DNA from: Bacillota bacterium
GTDB lineage: Bacteria > Bacillota > Dethiobacteria > DTU022
Assembly: GCA_033549065.1 (NCBI GenBank)
Contig: JAWSUE010000005.1
Coordinates: 62,001-126,000, forward strand
Direction of reading: 5' to 3'
DNA length: 64,000 bases
In this document: piece after piece, positions 16,607 through 24,834 of the stretch
How positions within the stretch are numbered: the first letter of the stretch is position 1
Layout of the letters: the number at the start of each line of letters is the position of its first letter
Made by a program: the position numbers and the translations under genes
The notes under the pieces: model-generated
Told to the model about the DNA's origin: nothing
The model's database searches: none
The model's input: only the letters and a program-made list of their open reading frames with translations

Positions 16607-17779
16607 GTGAGATATGATTTTGACCGGATTATTGATCGGAAAAATACATGTTCTCTGAAATGGGATTGCTATGATCGCTATTTCGGAGAAAAAGAACTGC
16701 TACCGATGTGGGTGGCTGACATGGATTTTGCAGCTCCGGAGGAAGTTATTGATGCCCTGACTGATAAAGCCCGGTTTGGAATATATGGATACACCGAAGC
16801 GGGAGAGAATTATTACCTGGCAGCGATCGATTGGTTGAAGAGGAAACACAACTGGATTGTTGAAAGAGAGTGGCTTCATTTCAGTCCGGGTGTGGTTCCT
16901 GCGTTACACTGGTTGGTTAAAATATTTACCGAACCGGGAGACAAAGTTATCCTGCAGCCACCTGTTTACTACCCTTTCTTTAATGCAATTAGCAATGGTG
17001 ACTGCCAGATAGTAAATAATCCTTTAAAATTGGATGACGGCCTTTATTCAATTGATTTTGATGATCTCGAAAAGAAAATTGACGGTAAGGTAAAGATGCT
17101 TTTTTTATGCAGCCCGCATAATCCCGGGGGAATAGTCTGGGATAAAGAAGATCTTGAAAAACTCGGCTCCATTTGTATGGACAATGATGTTATGGTTATT
17201 TCGGATGAGATACATGCTGACCTTACTCTTTACGGTTATCAGCATGTACCCTTTGCGTCTATCTCGGATAAATTTGCACTGAACTCTGTAACCTGTGTTG
17301 CACCCAGTAAAACATTTAACCTGGCTGGACTGCAGGTGTCAAATATCATCATTCCCAATCCGGATTGGGTTGAGAAGTATAAATATACCCTGGAAAAGAA
17401 TGCTGTATCCGGGCCAAATCTATTTGCGATAGCAGCAGCAGAAGCTGCATATAACTTTGGAGATCAATGGCTTGATGAATTGACAAGTTATATTGAAGGG
17501 AATCATAAATTGGTCGAAAATTATCTGCAGGAAAGAATCCCGGCTCTGAAAACAATCAAACCTCGCGCATCTTATTTAGCCTGGATTGACTGCCGAGAGC
17601 TGGGTATGGCTACCGATGATCTGAAGCTTTTTATGGAAAAGAGGGCAAAACTTGGTCTGAACCAGGGGTACATTTTTGGCGAGGGAGGGGAAGGCTTTGT
17701 GAGGATGAACCTCGGCTGTTCACGTAAGTTGATTGAGGAGGCCCTGAACCGCCTTGAAAAGGCAATAAATAGCCTGTAA
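16607..17779 (+). CDS. PatB/MalY-type pyridoxal-phosphate lyase (cystathionine beta-lyase or aminotransferase)
   Basis: A 390-residue fold-type I PLP enzyme. The N-terminus with LPMWVADMDFAAP is typical of the MalY/PatB subgroup. The phosphate-binding region is SPGVVPALHWLV near residue 93. SPHNPGG is near residue 171, DEIHADL near 206, and the PLP lysine lies in SKTFNLAGLQ near residue 236. The reaction is probably C-S bond cleavage of cystathionine or cysteine, giving homocysteine or sulfide plus pyruvate. GTG 16607 follows AAAGGGTAGGGG. The length fits the family. Confidence 0.9.
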   Translation: MRYDFDRIIDRKNTCSLKWDCYDRYFGEKELLPMWVADMDFAAPEEVIDALTDKARFGIYGYTEAGENYYLAAIDWLKRKHNWIVEREWLHFSPGVVPALHWLVKIFTEPGDKVILQPPVYYPFFNAISNGDCQIVNNPLKLDDGLYSIDFDDLEKKIDGKVKMLFLCSPHNPGGIVWDKEDLEKLGSICMDNDVMVISDEIHADLTLYGYQHVPFASISDKFALNSVTCVAPSKTFNLAGLQVSNIIIPNPDWVEKYKYTLEKNAVSGPNLFAIAAAEAAYNFGDQWLDELTSYIEGNHKLVENYLQERIPALKTIKPRASYLAWIDCRELGMATDDLKLFMEKRAKLGLNQGYIFGEGGEGFVRMNLGCSRKLIEEALNRLEKAINSL

Positions 17780-17807
17780 AGTATTAGAGTATCTTCATAA
17801 CAAGAAT

Positions 17808-17836
17808 TTGACATTGAACTTAAATTATTGTAATAT
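17808..17836 (+). promoter_or_regulatory. Sigma-A promoter for the c-di-GMP riboswitch transcript
   Basis: TTGACA at 17808-17813 and TAATAT at 17831-17836 are separated by 17 bases. The predicted start near 17843 lies just ahead of the riboswitch, so the whole leader and the secreted-protein gene would form one transcript. Confidence 0.8.
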
Positions 17837-17861
17837 TATATTCAAATCATTATCCTGACCG

Positions 17862-17948
17862 ATTAAAGGCAACCCTTTCGAAAGGAAGGTGCGCAAAGCT
17901 ATGGGTCTAAGGTTCGTTATGAACTAAGACCGCCAGGCTGCCGAAGAC
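17862..17948 (+). ncRNA. Cyclic di-GMP-I (GEMM) riboswitch
   Basis: The leader contains the conserved GEMM-I parts in order: AAAGGCAACC, a GAAA-capped stem (CCTTTCGAAAGG), GCGCAAAGC, GGGTCTAAGG, a variable stem (GGTTCGTTATGAAC), CTAAGACC and GCCAGGCTGCCGAAG. Class I GEMM aptamers bind c-di-GMP. The aptamer is wrapped by a 9-bp perfect pairing of TATCCTGAC (17851-17859) with GTCAGGATA (17965-17973), which may be part of the expression platform. The T-run GATTTTTTATT at 17951-17961 follows the aptamer. It sits 65 bases upstream of the secreted acidic protein gene, so c-di-GMP probably controls that gene. Confidence 0.88.
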
Positions 17949-18013
17949 GGGATTTTTTATTTCAGTCAGGATAAACTGAACTACAGTCGATTTAAGAAGG
18001 AGGCTGAAATAAA

Positions 18014-18556
18014 ATGAATAAGAAAGTTTTTATCCTTGCCCTGGTAATTTTGTTAATTATCGGCGGAGTAGCCTTTGCCGACCAGACTGATGGTTTATTT
18101 ACATCTGATGCAGAAAACGGTGATGATGTAGGAAACGGAGAAAACGATGAGAACGGTAACGGCGATGATGGAGATGACAATGGCAATACTAACGGTGATA
18201 ATGAAGAAGGCTCCGATGAGAATGGTGAGAACGAAGATGAGAATGGCGATGAAAACGGAGATCCTGATGACGAAGAAGCCGATGAGCGCTCCGAAGTGGC
18301 GAAAGCAGTTCACAGTGTGTTAACCGGAGATGCCGACCTTGAACCAGGTGATGAAGGTTTCGGCCAGGCAGTTTCGGAGCGGGCCAAAGATCCGGATATT
18401 CATCTTGGTCAGGAAGTATCTCAGGCTGCCCGCGCAGCTAACGGAAGCCTTGATAAAAGTAATGGGAATAACGGAAACAGTGGCAATAATGGAAATGGAA
18501 ATGGCAGCGTGAATGCAAGTGCAAACAGAGGTAATGGAAACGGTAATGGCCGGTAA
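18014..18556 (+). CDS. Secreted Asp/Asn/Gly/Glu-rich low-complexity protein under c-di-GMP control
   Basis: A 180-residue protein with a clear signal peptide (MNKK, hydrophobic core to about residue 21, cleavage after AFA). Residues 30-95 are almost only D, E, N and G, with repeats of the DENGD kind, suited to binding calcium or staying extended. A short ordered-looking helix-rich block (EVAKAVHSVLTG to QEVSQAARAANGS, about residues 100-150) follows, then an N/G-rich tail. AAGGAGG lies ahead of ATG 18014. Export plus c-di-GMP control suggests a matrix, adhesion or surface role (inference). No sortase motif or membrane anchor is visible, so it may be released. Confidence 0.8.
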   Translation: MNKKVFILALVILLIIGGVAFADQTDGLFTSDAENGDDVGNGENDENGNGDDGDDNGNTNGDNEEGSDENGENEDENGDENGDPDDEEADERSEVAKAVHSVLTGDADLEPGDEGFGQAVSERAKDPDIHLGQEVSQAARAANGSLDKSNGNNGNSGNNGNGNGSVNASANRGNGNGNGR

Positions 18557-18564
18557 TCCGGTCG

Positions 18565-18590
18565 GCAGGCGGTTTTAAGGCCTGCTAATA
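18565..18590 (+). terminator. Hairpin after the secreted protein gene
   Basis: GCAGGC at 18565-18570 pairs with GCCTGC at 18580-18585. It is followed by TAATAAATTT, not a strong T-run. It may act together with the stronger hairpin downstream. Confidence 0.4.
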
Positions 18591-18613
18591 AATTTAAAAA
18601 ATTTAATAGAACA

Positions 18614-18658
18614 AATAAGTGTACGAAAAGTGGACAGGCTTTAGATCGTACACTTATT
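18614..18658. terminator. Bidirectional terminator between converging genes
   Basis: AATAAGTGTACG at 18614-18625 pairs perfectly with CGTACACTTATT at 18647-18658, a 12-bp stem with a 21-base loop. On the plus strand it runs into TTTTTA. It separates the secreted-protein gene from the end of dinB. Confidence 0.65.
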
Positions 18659-18659
18659 T

Positions 18660-19844
18660 TTATTCCCTGATTTTTCTGTAATCTGGTTTGTCCTTTTTTT
18701 GAACTAATCGTTTGCCCTGAAATACTATATCAGATCCATATTTCCTTTTTAAGTGATCTTTGGTAAGCATAAGATCTTTTTCCTTTTCTTTATTTGGCAG
18801 TTTGTTAAAAAGTGAGATCTGGCTGCCTTCTTCAAATCCTGAAACCTGAACCCCGATAAGCCTCCAGGGAGGTTTACCGCAGTTGTTGTTAAAAAGATCT
18901 CCGGCTGTTTGATATATGTCAGAATCGCTGTAGATAGTTTCCGGGAGAGTTTTACTGCGTGTTATTGTTCTGAAGTCCTGGTATCTCAATTTAATTGATA
19001 CAGTTCGGGCAGTCAAACCAGTTGCCCGCAATCTGAAACCAACTCCTTCAGATAGCTCATAAATTACGCTTAGCATAATTTCAATTTGATAGATATCTTC
19101 GGGGAAAGTGGTTTCTTCAGAAATTGATTTTACTTCATGCTGTTGTTCCAGAAGCCTGCTATCCAGGCCTTGGGCAAATTGATGTGCTGTTTCAGCATAG
19201 CTGCCCAGGATCCGTTTCAGGGAACCGGTCGGGTATAGGGCTAAATCTCTGACATTTTTGATTCCGACCTGATGCAGACTTCTTTCTGCAGCTGGTCCGA
19301 TACCCGGTAGCGTTCTAACCGGCAGAGGCCACAGTCTTTCTTTAATCTCGTCGATCCAGAGCGATTCCACCTTATCAGGCTTGGCCAGTTCGCAGGCAAT
19401 TTTAGCGAGTAACTTGTTCGTAGATACACCGACACTCATCGGAAGTTCCAGTTCTTTTTTTACAGCATCATGTATGCTATGTCCAACACTTATGCCCTCT
19501 CCTTTCCCGACGGCAAGGTATGCTTCATCAATCGAGACCGGTTCAATTTCCGGTGTGAAACGCTCAAATATTTTCATGACCTGGTTTGAAACTTCTTTGT
19601 AACGTGACATCCGACCTCGCAGAATTATAGCATCCGGGCAGAGTGTGATAGCTTTTTTCATCGGCATAGCTGAATGAACACCATACTTTCTGGCTTCGTA
19701 TGAACATGTTGATGCCACCCCTCTTCCTTCGGGGTTCCCTCCAATTATGACCGGTTTCCCCCGGAGTGCCGGGTTATCTCTTTGTTCAACAGAAGCAAAA
19801 AAAGCGTCAAGATCACACAGCAGTATTTCTCGGTTCTTTTTCAT
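18660..19844 (-). CDS. dinB: DNA polymerase IV (Y-family translesion polymerase)
   Basis: A 394-residue Y-family polymerase. The catalytic motifs are CDLDAFFASVEQ near residue 10, YEARKYGVHSAMP near 49 and SIDEAYLAV near 104. The helix-hairpin-helix LPGIGPAAERSLHQVGI is near residue 179. The little-finger domain follows, and the sliding-clamp-binding motif is QISLF near residue 344. It copies past damaged bases and is low in fidelity. The start is ATG 19844, with no strong Shine-Dalgarno visible. Length is slightly above the usual 350-390. Confidence 0.95.
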   Translation of the reverse strand: MKKNREILLCDLDAFFASVEQRDNPALRGKPVIIGGNPEGRGVASTCSYEARKYGVHSAMPMKKAITLCPDAIILRGRMSRYKEVSNQVMKIFERFTPEIEPVSIDEAYLAVGKGEGISVGHSIHDAVKKELELPMSVGVSTNKLLAKIACELAKPDKVESLWIDEIKERLWPLPVRTLPGIGPAAERSLHQVGIKNVRDLALYPTGSLKRILGSYAETAHQFAQGLDSRLLEQQHEVKSISEETTFPEDIYQIEIMLSVIYELSEGVGFRLRATGLTARTVSIKLRYQDFRTITRSKTLPETIYSDSDIYQTAGDLFNNNCGKPPWRLIGVQVSGFEEGSQISLFNKLPNKEKEKDLMLTKDHLKRKYGSDIVFQGKRLVQKKDKPDYRKIRE

Positions 19845-19924
19845 GGTTTTATCGTAGAATTTTTTAATAAAAGTGTCAAATAAATCCGGATTGTAAGTAT
19901 TTAAAACGAAAGGTATTTAACCGG

Positions 19925-20770
19925 ATGATCAAGAAATATCCGTTTATCTCAAATAATCTTAATAGTGCGGGGGTGCTCAGGATGGATGAAGGTAAATGGT
20001 TAAGCTACAATGAGTTGGCATGGATAGAGCCGGTTCTTTCTCCGCCTGATAAACATACCGAAGAAACAGAATATTATTGCCGGTTAATAAAAGAAGCTGC
20101 TGGAATAACTCCTGAGACCATCCTGCATCTGGGCAGCGGAGCCGGTATTAATGATTTTACACTTAAAAGACATTTTAAAGTTACCGGTGTTGATATAAGT
20201 GATGGCATGCTGGCTGCCTCCAGGAAGCTTAATCCTGAAGTAGAATATATCAAAGGTGACATGAGAACGATAAGGTTGAACAGGGAGTTTGATGCTGTTA
20301 TCATTCCCGAGTCAATCGGCTATATGACAACTGTGGAAGATCTGCGCAGGGCAATCGTAACCGGCTATGGTCATTTGAGACGGGGTGGTGTGCTGCTGAT
20401 AACTGCTCATGTCAGGGAGGAATTCCGGGAAAACAACTTTGCTTATACCGGATCAAAAGATAATCGCGAAGTTACGGTATTCGAGAACAATTACATTCCC
20501 GATCCGGAAGGTTCTATCTACGAAGCGACAATCATCTACCTGGTACGCAAAGAGGGAGAATTAAAAATCTATACGGACCGGCATCTGATAGGTCTATTTG
20601 ATACCTGCACCTGGTTAGATCTGCTGGCTGAAACCGGGTGTAATTTGAGGCAGTTTGTCCTGAATGATTCATATGATCCTTACATCCTCGGTGAAGGAGA
20701 ATATCTTCAAAAAGTTTTCATTTGTATCAAACCGGAAGGGGAAATCGACAGACCGTTTTTAAGCACTTAA
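19925..20770 (+). CDS. Class I SAM-dependent methyltransferase
   Basis: A 281-residue Rossmann-fold methyltransferase. The SAM-binding motif I reads LHLGSGAGINDFTL near residue 62. Motif II has VTGVDISDGMLAASRK, and the acidic residue of motif III is in IKGDMRTIRL. The substrate is unknown, since the C-terminal half carries no recognisable specificity domain. ATG 19925 gives the longest product; an in-frame ATG at 19982 is also possible, and neither has a strong ribosome site. It converges on the zur gene. Confidence 0.82.
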   Translation: MIKKYPFISNNLNSAGVLRMDEGKWLSYNELAWIEPVLSPPDKHTEETEYYCRLIKEAAGITPETILHLGSGAGINDFTLKRHFKVTGVDISDGMLAASRKLNPEVEYIKGDMRTIRLNREFDAVIIPESIGYMTTVEDLRRAIVTGYGHLRRGGVLLITAHVREEFRENNFAYTGSKDNREVTVFENNYIPDPEGSIYEATIIYLVRKEGELKIYTDRHLIGLFDTCTWLDLLAETGCNLRQFVLNDSYDPYILGEGEYLQKVFICIKPEGEIDRPFLST

Positions 20771-20780
20771 CCTGGGAAGA

Positions 20781-21206
20781 TTATTTGTTTCCTGATATAC
20801 AGCCGGAACAAATACCTTTGAGGTAAAATCTTTTACCTTCCACCAGATAATTTTCTCGCAGTCCTGGTATTTCGGGCACATGGTAATCTTTCAGACATTC
20901 ACATTTACCACAGGAACGGCAGAAAAAATGGGGATGACAATGGTTTTCACCTGAACAAGTACAGAGGGCAAAAAGCCAGGTGCGATTTTCATCTTCCACA
21001 CGGTGAACAAGCCCTGCTTCAACAAAGGTATCGAGAGAACGGTAAATACTTGCCGGGTCATATTGCAAATTCGAAAGACGGTTCATTAGCTCCTTATGGG
21101 ACAGCGGTTTATCAGCCTCAAGTAAGGCTCTTACGAGAGCTTCTCTTCCGGTTGTAGCTTTTAATCTGTAATGTTTTAAAAGTTTTTCAGCTTCGAGTTC
21201 GCTCAT
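20781..21206 (-). CDS. zur: Fur-family regulator, probably Zur
   Basis: A 141-residue Fur-fold repressor. The DNA-binding half has YDPASIYRSLDTFVEAGLV near residue 49. The metal half holds HCHPHFFCRSCGKCECL near residue 88 and a second C-x2-C pair near the end (GICSGC), which together make the structural zinc site. It lies 6 bases downstream of znuB in the znuC-znuB order, which points to zinc as the sensed metal. The double TTTACGTAAA site upstream of znuA is its likely target. ATG 21206 follows GGAGATG. Confidence 0.87.
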   Translation of the reverse strand: MSELEAEKLLKHYRLKATTGREALVRALLEADKPLSHKELMNRLSNLQYDPASIYRSLDTFVEAGLVHRVEDENRTWLFALCTCSGENHCHPHFFCRSCGKCECLKDYHVPEIPGLRENYLVEGKRFYLKGICSGCISGNK

Positions 21207-21212
21207 TATTTT

Positions 21213-22007
21213 TCATCTCCTGCGTAAAAGAGATAAGAGAAAAATCGCGGTCATCACCAGGACGATTGATGCTCCGGGTGGTACCGGAAAGAAAAACGAA
21301 AGGATCAATCCACCCATGCTTCCCAGCAGACCAGTGAGTATAGATACAGCCATCATGCCCCTGTAGTTTTTACACGCCCGCTGGCCTGTTGCGCCGGGAA
21401 TTACTATTAAGGCGGCAACGAGGACCACTCCTACAAGTTGAATAGCAACCATAATAGTTAAACCAATTGCGGCCAACAGGGCCATGTAAAGTGCAGTTGT
21501 TGGCAGACCACTGGCCGTGGCCATCTCTTCGTCAAAACAGATTGATAAGTATTCTTTGAAAAAGAGGATCAAGAAAGATACGACAACCATCATGGTTATG
21601 CCCATTAGCCATAATGCACCTGAAGAAACAGCCAGTATATTACCAAAGAGCAGGGAAAACAGTTCCGGGTAATAACCCTTGAAATTACTGATCAAGGCTA
21701 TACCAAGGGCCATACCGAATGCATAAAAAACGCCAATTATGGTATCTTCACTTATTTTATCCCGCCTGCTGAGATAGCCTGTAGTCATAGCTGTGGCAAC
21801 TGCAAATATACTGCCGGTCAAAACCGGATTAATACCAGCTGCAAGACCGATGGCAATTCCACCAAGAGATGTATGAGAGATCCCGGCGCCGAGGAATGAC
21901 AGCCTTTTCAGGACCACAAAAAAAGATAGAGTAGAACAAAGAAGACCGACCATGATAGCAGCTAACAAGGCTCGCTGCATGAAAGTGTAGGCAATTAATT
22001 CAGTCAC
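21213..22007 (-). CDS. znuB: Zinc ABC transporter permease ZnuB
   Basis: A 264-residue ABC-3 family permease with about eight hydrophobic segments. Typical stretches are FFVVLKRLSFLGAGISHTSLGGIA near the N-terminus and QLVGVVLVAALIVIPGATG near residue 190, close to the contact with the ATPase. GTG 22007 is chosen because GGGAGG lies about 9 bases upstream and it overlaps the znuC stop by 8 bases. The longer frame to 22091 runs inside znuC and is not supported. Confidence 0.93.
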   Translation of the reverse strand: MTELIAYTFMQRALLAAIMVGLLCSTLSFFVVLKRLSFLGAGISHTSLGGIAIGLAAGINPVLTGSIFAVATAMTTGYLSRRDKISEDTIIGVFYAFGMALGIALISNFKGYYPELFSLLFGNILAVSSGALWLMGITMMVVVSFLILFFKEYLSICFDEEMATASGLPTTALYMALLAAIGLTIMVAIQLVGVVLVAALIVIPGATGQRACKNYRGMMAVSILTGLLGSMGGLILSFFFPVPPGASIVLVMTAIFLLSLLRRR

Positions 22008-22764
22008 ATTTATGCACCTCCCTGCCCGGAGGTTGGAGCAGATCGAACTCGCAGCGATAGGCTTCCTCCAGATGGGGGCTGACCAATACATCTCCCGGAT
22101 GCCCGTGAATGTGCATAATCCGGTTAATGCAGATCAGCCGGTCAGCGATAGCTGACACAGAGACAAGATCATGAGAAACCAGTATTATTGTAAGATTATT
22201 TTCCAGTTTAAGGCGCTGTAGGAGCTTGTTGAATTTTTGTTGTGACGGGAAGTCGAGCCCGTTATTTGGTTCATCCAGTAGAAGCAGCTCCGGGTTACGA
22301 ACAAGAGCACGGGCCAAAAGTATTCTTTGTTGCTCCCCACCCGAGAGATCCTGGAAAGGCTTCTGAATATATTCCTGCATGCCAACAAGTTCAAGGGCTC
22401 TAAAAATAACTTCGGAGCTATTCTTCAACCTGCGCAGGATGGTTCCCCGACTGAGCAATCCTGTGCTAACCACATCGGAGGCAGAGAGGGGAAATCGCTT
22501 TTCAAAGAGTTGCGTCTGAGGCATGTAGCCTATTTTATCCCGAATGCTGTTCAGTTGATCTATAGATTTATTCAAGACCTTCAGTTCACCCTTTACAGGT
22601 GGAATAAGGCCTAGGATAGTTCGGAGCAGGGTTGTTTTACCAGCTCCGTTTGGTCCGATTATCCCAACTAATTCACCGGCCATGACATCGAAAGAGATAT
22701 TTTCAAGAACAGGGGGTCCATTAAATTTAACACCCAGGTTACTGAAGCTGATTATTGGATCCAT
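22000..22764 (-). CDS. znuC: Zinc ABC transporter ATPase ZnuC
   Basis: A 254-residue ABC ATPase. The Walker A is GPNGAGKTT, the Q-loop is YMPQTQ, the signature is LSGGEQQR and the Walker B is LLLLDEPNNGLD, followed by the switch His in SHD. ATG 22764 is preferred over the TTG two codons earlier, because GGGGTGAT then sits at correct spacing. It energises ZnuB and follows znuA by 21 bases. Confidence 0.93.
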   Translation of the reverse strand: MDPIISFSNLGVKFNGPPVLENISFDVMAGELVGIIGPNGAGKTTLLRTILGLIPPVKGELKVLNKSIDQLNSIRDKIGYMPQTQLFEKRFPLSASDVVSTGLLSRGTILRRLKNSSEVIFRALELVGMQEYIQKPFQDLSGGEQQRILLARALVRNPELLLLDEPNNGLDFPSQQKFNKLLQRLKLENNLTIILVSHDLVSVSAIADRLICINRIMHIHGHPGDVLVSPHLEEAYRCEFDLLQPPGREVHKCD

Positions 22765-22785
22765 TTTCAAATCACCCCTGTTTAT

Positions 22786-23751
22786 TTACTCAAGAGCCTT
22801 TTGAAATATATCCAGGTTGAAGCGCATAAGATTTATGTATGAATCTCTTCCTGGTATTGTGCTCCCGCCCAGTGGATCAGCTGTGTATATTTTCGTTTCT
22901 GTTTCTTCAGCGATTCTATCAGCGAGAGCTGAAGGAAATTGCGGTTCAGTCAGGATAGCTCCGATATTGTGTTCATTAATCAGATCAATCAGTTCCGCTA
23001 TCCAGCCGGAAGAAGGTTCCTGTCCCGGGAAACTGGCAATTACGGCAATTTCATTTAGACCGTAGCGGTTTGCGAAATATCTCCAGGCCGAGTGAAAGGC
23101 TATAAACCCGGTACTATTGAAATTACCTACTGCAGCTGATATGTCGCTGTCAAGCCGGGAGAGGTCATCGCGATAGCTTTCCAGATTTACTTCAAAGTAG
23201 GTTTGTTTATCAGGTGAGAGATTTATCAGCTTATCGGTTATTACCGGGGATATTTGATCCCGGACAATAATTGGGTCTAACCAGTAATGAGGATCTAAAT
23301 CTTTATGAAGGTGATCTGAATGATCATGATCACAATTTTCATGACCATCATGCTCATCGAGCTCGAAGCATTCACCAGTTTCCATCAGGTTGATATAGGT
23401 TGATAGATCCAGTAGAACCAAGTCCGAACCTGCCGACCTGGCCAGCTGGACAGACCAGTCATCCAGACCTGCACCAATGGAGATAAATAGATCGGCATTG
23501 GCAATTAACCTGGCCTGATCAACTGTTGGTTCGTAGGTATGCGGACTCGAACCTGCCGGCAGCAGGTAAGAGGTCGATATTTCATTGCCACCCAATTGAT
23601 CTGTAATATCAGCCAGGGGGAAGATGGTGGTAACTATCTTGATATGCGAAGATGAATCATTGTTGCCCGATAAGTCGCCGGTTTTGCATCCACCTGAAAC
23701 AAGGACGAGGAAAAAGATCAACAGGAAGGCGGGAAGTATTTTTTTCTTCAT
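22786..23751 (-). CDS. znuA: Zinc-binding lipoprotein ZnuA
   Basis: A 321-residue cluster 9 substrate-binding protein. The signal peptide ends in the lipobox VSGGC, so it is membrane anchored. Metal ligands are expected at PHTYEPT near residue 70, DPHYWLD near 155 and FHSAWRYF near 220, the last Asp or Glu lying in the C-terminal lobe. Between the first two is an acidic His-rich loop (HDGHENCDHDHSDHLH), usual in zinc-specific members. It is first in znuA-znuC-znuB-zur, behind the double palindrome at 23772-23814. Confidence 0.93.
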   Translation of the reverse strand: MKKKILPAFLLIFFLVLVSGGCKTGDLSGNNDSSSHIKIVTTIFPLADITDQLGGNEISTSYLLPAGSSPHTYEPTVDQARLIANADLFISIGAGLDDWSVQLARSAGSDLVLLDLSTYINLMETGECFELDEHDGHENCDHDHSDHLHKDLDPHYWLDPIIVRDQISPVITDKLINLSPDKQTYFEVNLESYRDDLSRLDSDISAAVGNFNSTGFIAFHSAWRYFANRYGLNEIAVIASFPGQEPSSGWIAELIDLINEHNIGAILTEPQFPSALADRIAEETETKIYTADPLGGSTIPGRDSYINLMRFNLDIFQKALE

Positions 23752-23771
23752 TTAATGCTCTCCAATTTATT

Positions 23772-23814
23772 ATTCTTTACGTAAATGCAAATGACTTGCG
23801 TTTACGTAAAGAAT
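23772..23814 (-). promoter_or_regulatory. Double palindromic operator upstream of znuA (candidate Zur site)
   Basis: Two copies of the perfect palindrome TTTACGTAAA lie at 23776-23785 and 23801-23810. They are embedded in one large inverted repeat: 19-base arms 23772-23790 and 23796-23814 match in 18 positions around a 5-base centre. Position directly before znuA and beside a Fur-family gene suggests two repressor dimers bind here. Confidence 0.75.
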
Positions 23815-23959
23815 AGCATAATGATCAGACCGTGGCAAGAAAAGATAAACATTTTTCAAAAAAATAAGCAATAAGCTAATCAATGTTATTATCCTTCTTT
23901 ATAGGATTTATGCAGAGCGCTGTCGAATATTTTATATATTCTGATAAGGGGTGATCTTA

Positions 23960-24400
23960 ATGTATCACATTCTGCTAGCAGTGGATGGTTCGGAACATAC
24001 GAAAAAGGTTGTTGAAGAGGCCCTGTTGATTGCTGAAGCGATGAAAGCCAAGATTTCTGTAATAACCGTTGTGGGAGAAAATATATTCAGCCCCCGTGTT
24101 TCGGTTCATTTTTCCGATGAGAACTGGGAGATGATTCACCGTTACCTGAGAGAAGAGGCTGAAGAAATTGTTAATAATGCTGCCAAACCATTTATGGAAA
24201 AAGGATTGGATGTTAGCACTGATGTTATAATGGGACATCAATCACCGGCGGATGCGATATGCGAGAGAGCAAGTGAACTGAAGGCAAACATGATTGTCGT
24301 CGGCAGCCGCGGATTAAGAGGTATAAAAGAGATGTTTTTGGGAAGTGTGAGCAACCGCGTAGCTCATCTGGGCAGCACAAATATCATGATTGCAAAATAG
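23960..24400 (+). CDS. Universal stress protein (UspA family)
   Basis: A 146-residue single Usp domain. It starts with YHILLAVDGSEHTKK and ends with the ATP-binding signature IVVGSRGLRGIKEMFLGSVS (G-2x-G-9x-G-S/T type). Such proteins bind ATP and modulate stress survival. ATG 23960 follows AAGGGGTG. It ends in TAG. It is divergent from the znu operon. Confidence 0.92.
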   Translation: MYHILLAVDGSEHTKKVVEEALLIAEAMKAKISVITVVGENIFSPRVSVHFSDENWEMIHRYLREEAEEIVNNAAKPFMEKGLDVSTDVIMGHQSPADAICERASELKANMIVVGSRGLRGIKEMFLGSVSNRVAHLGSTNIMIAK

Positions 24401-24517
24401 AAGGAAAGATTGAGCCAGAGAGATCTGAAGTGTTTATCCGATCGCAAATGCAGTCTTTAAAAGAAATCGCAATGATACTATGATTTAATTAACCAAACAA
24501 ATGAAAGGGGTAATATT

Positions 24518-24820
24518 ATACCTGATTTCGGTCATCCATTTTCCGGATTATCATCGGAACGCAAGCTTACTCACGAGGAATTGATCAGGGCAGTCCGCTT
24601 TATGGTTGCAGTCGAGTATGAAGCGATTCAGCTTTACATGCAGCTGGCAGAGTCAATTGATAATCAGCTGGCAATTACTGTTCTTAAAGATATTGCTGAT
24701 GAGGAAAGAGTTCATGCCGGAGAGTTTCTACGACTGCTGAAGGAACTTGATCCGGAAGAAGAAGAACTGTACCAGGAAGGTTATGAAGAGGTAGAGGAAC
24801 TGATGGAGGAGCTCGAATAA
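24518..24820 (+). CDS. Ferritin-like (rubrerythrin/encapsulated-ferritin type) protein with a non-standard start codon
   Basis: The frame reads as a 100-residue ferritin-like protein. After PDFGHPFSGLSSERKLTHEE come a first helix with EYEAIQLYMQLAES and a second with DEERVHAGEFLRLLKEL, which supply the carboxylate and His iron ligands. An acidic tail follows, as in small ferritin-like proteins often seen near encapsulins. Homologues I recall begin with Met directly before PDFG. Here that codon is ATA (24518), preceded by ATT (24515), with AAAGGGG at 24504-24510 in the right place. The first standard start is TTG 24581, which would remove 21 conserved residues and has only GAGGA nearby. Translation probably starts at ATA or ATT, or the start has mutated. 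No encapsulin gene is adjacent. Confidence 0.78.
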   Translation: MPDFGHPFSGLSSERKLTHEELIRAVRFMVAVEYEAIQLYMQLAESIDNQLAITVLKDIADEERVHAGEFLRLLKELDPEEEELYQEGYEEVEELMEELE

Positions 24821-24834
24821 GGAGTAGGTGCCAT

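Noticed and set aside
18100-18290. Short repeats that might be a CRISPR array
   Set aside because: They are irregular codons for Asp, Glu, Asn and Gly inside a clear reading frame with signal peptide.
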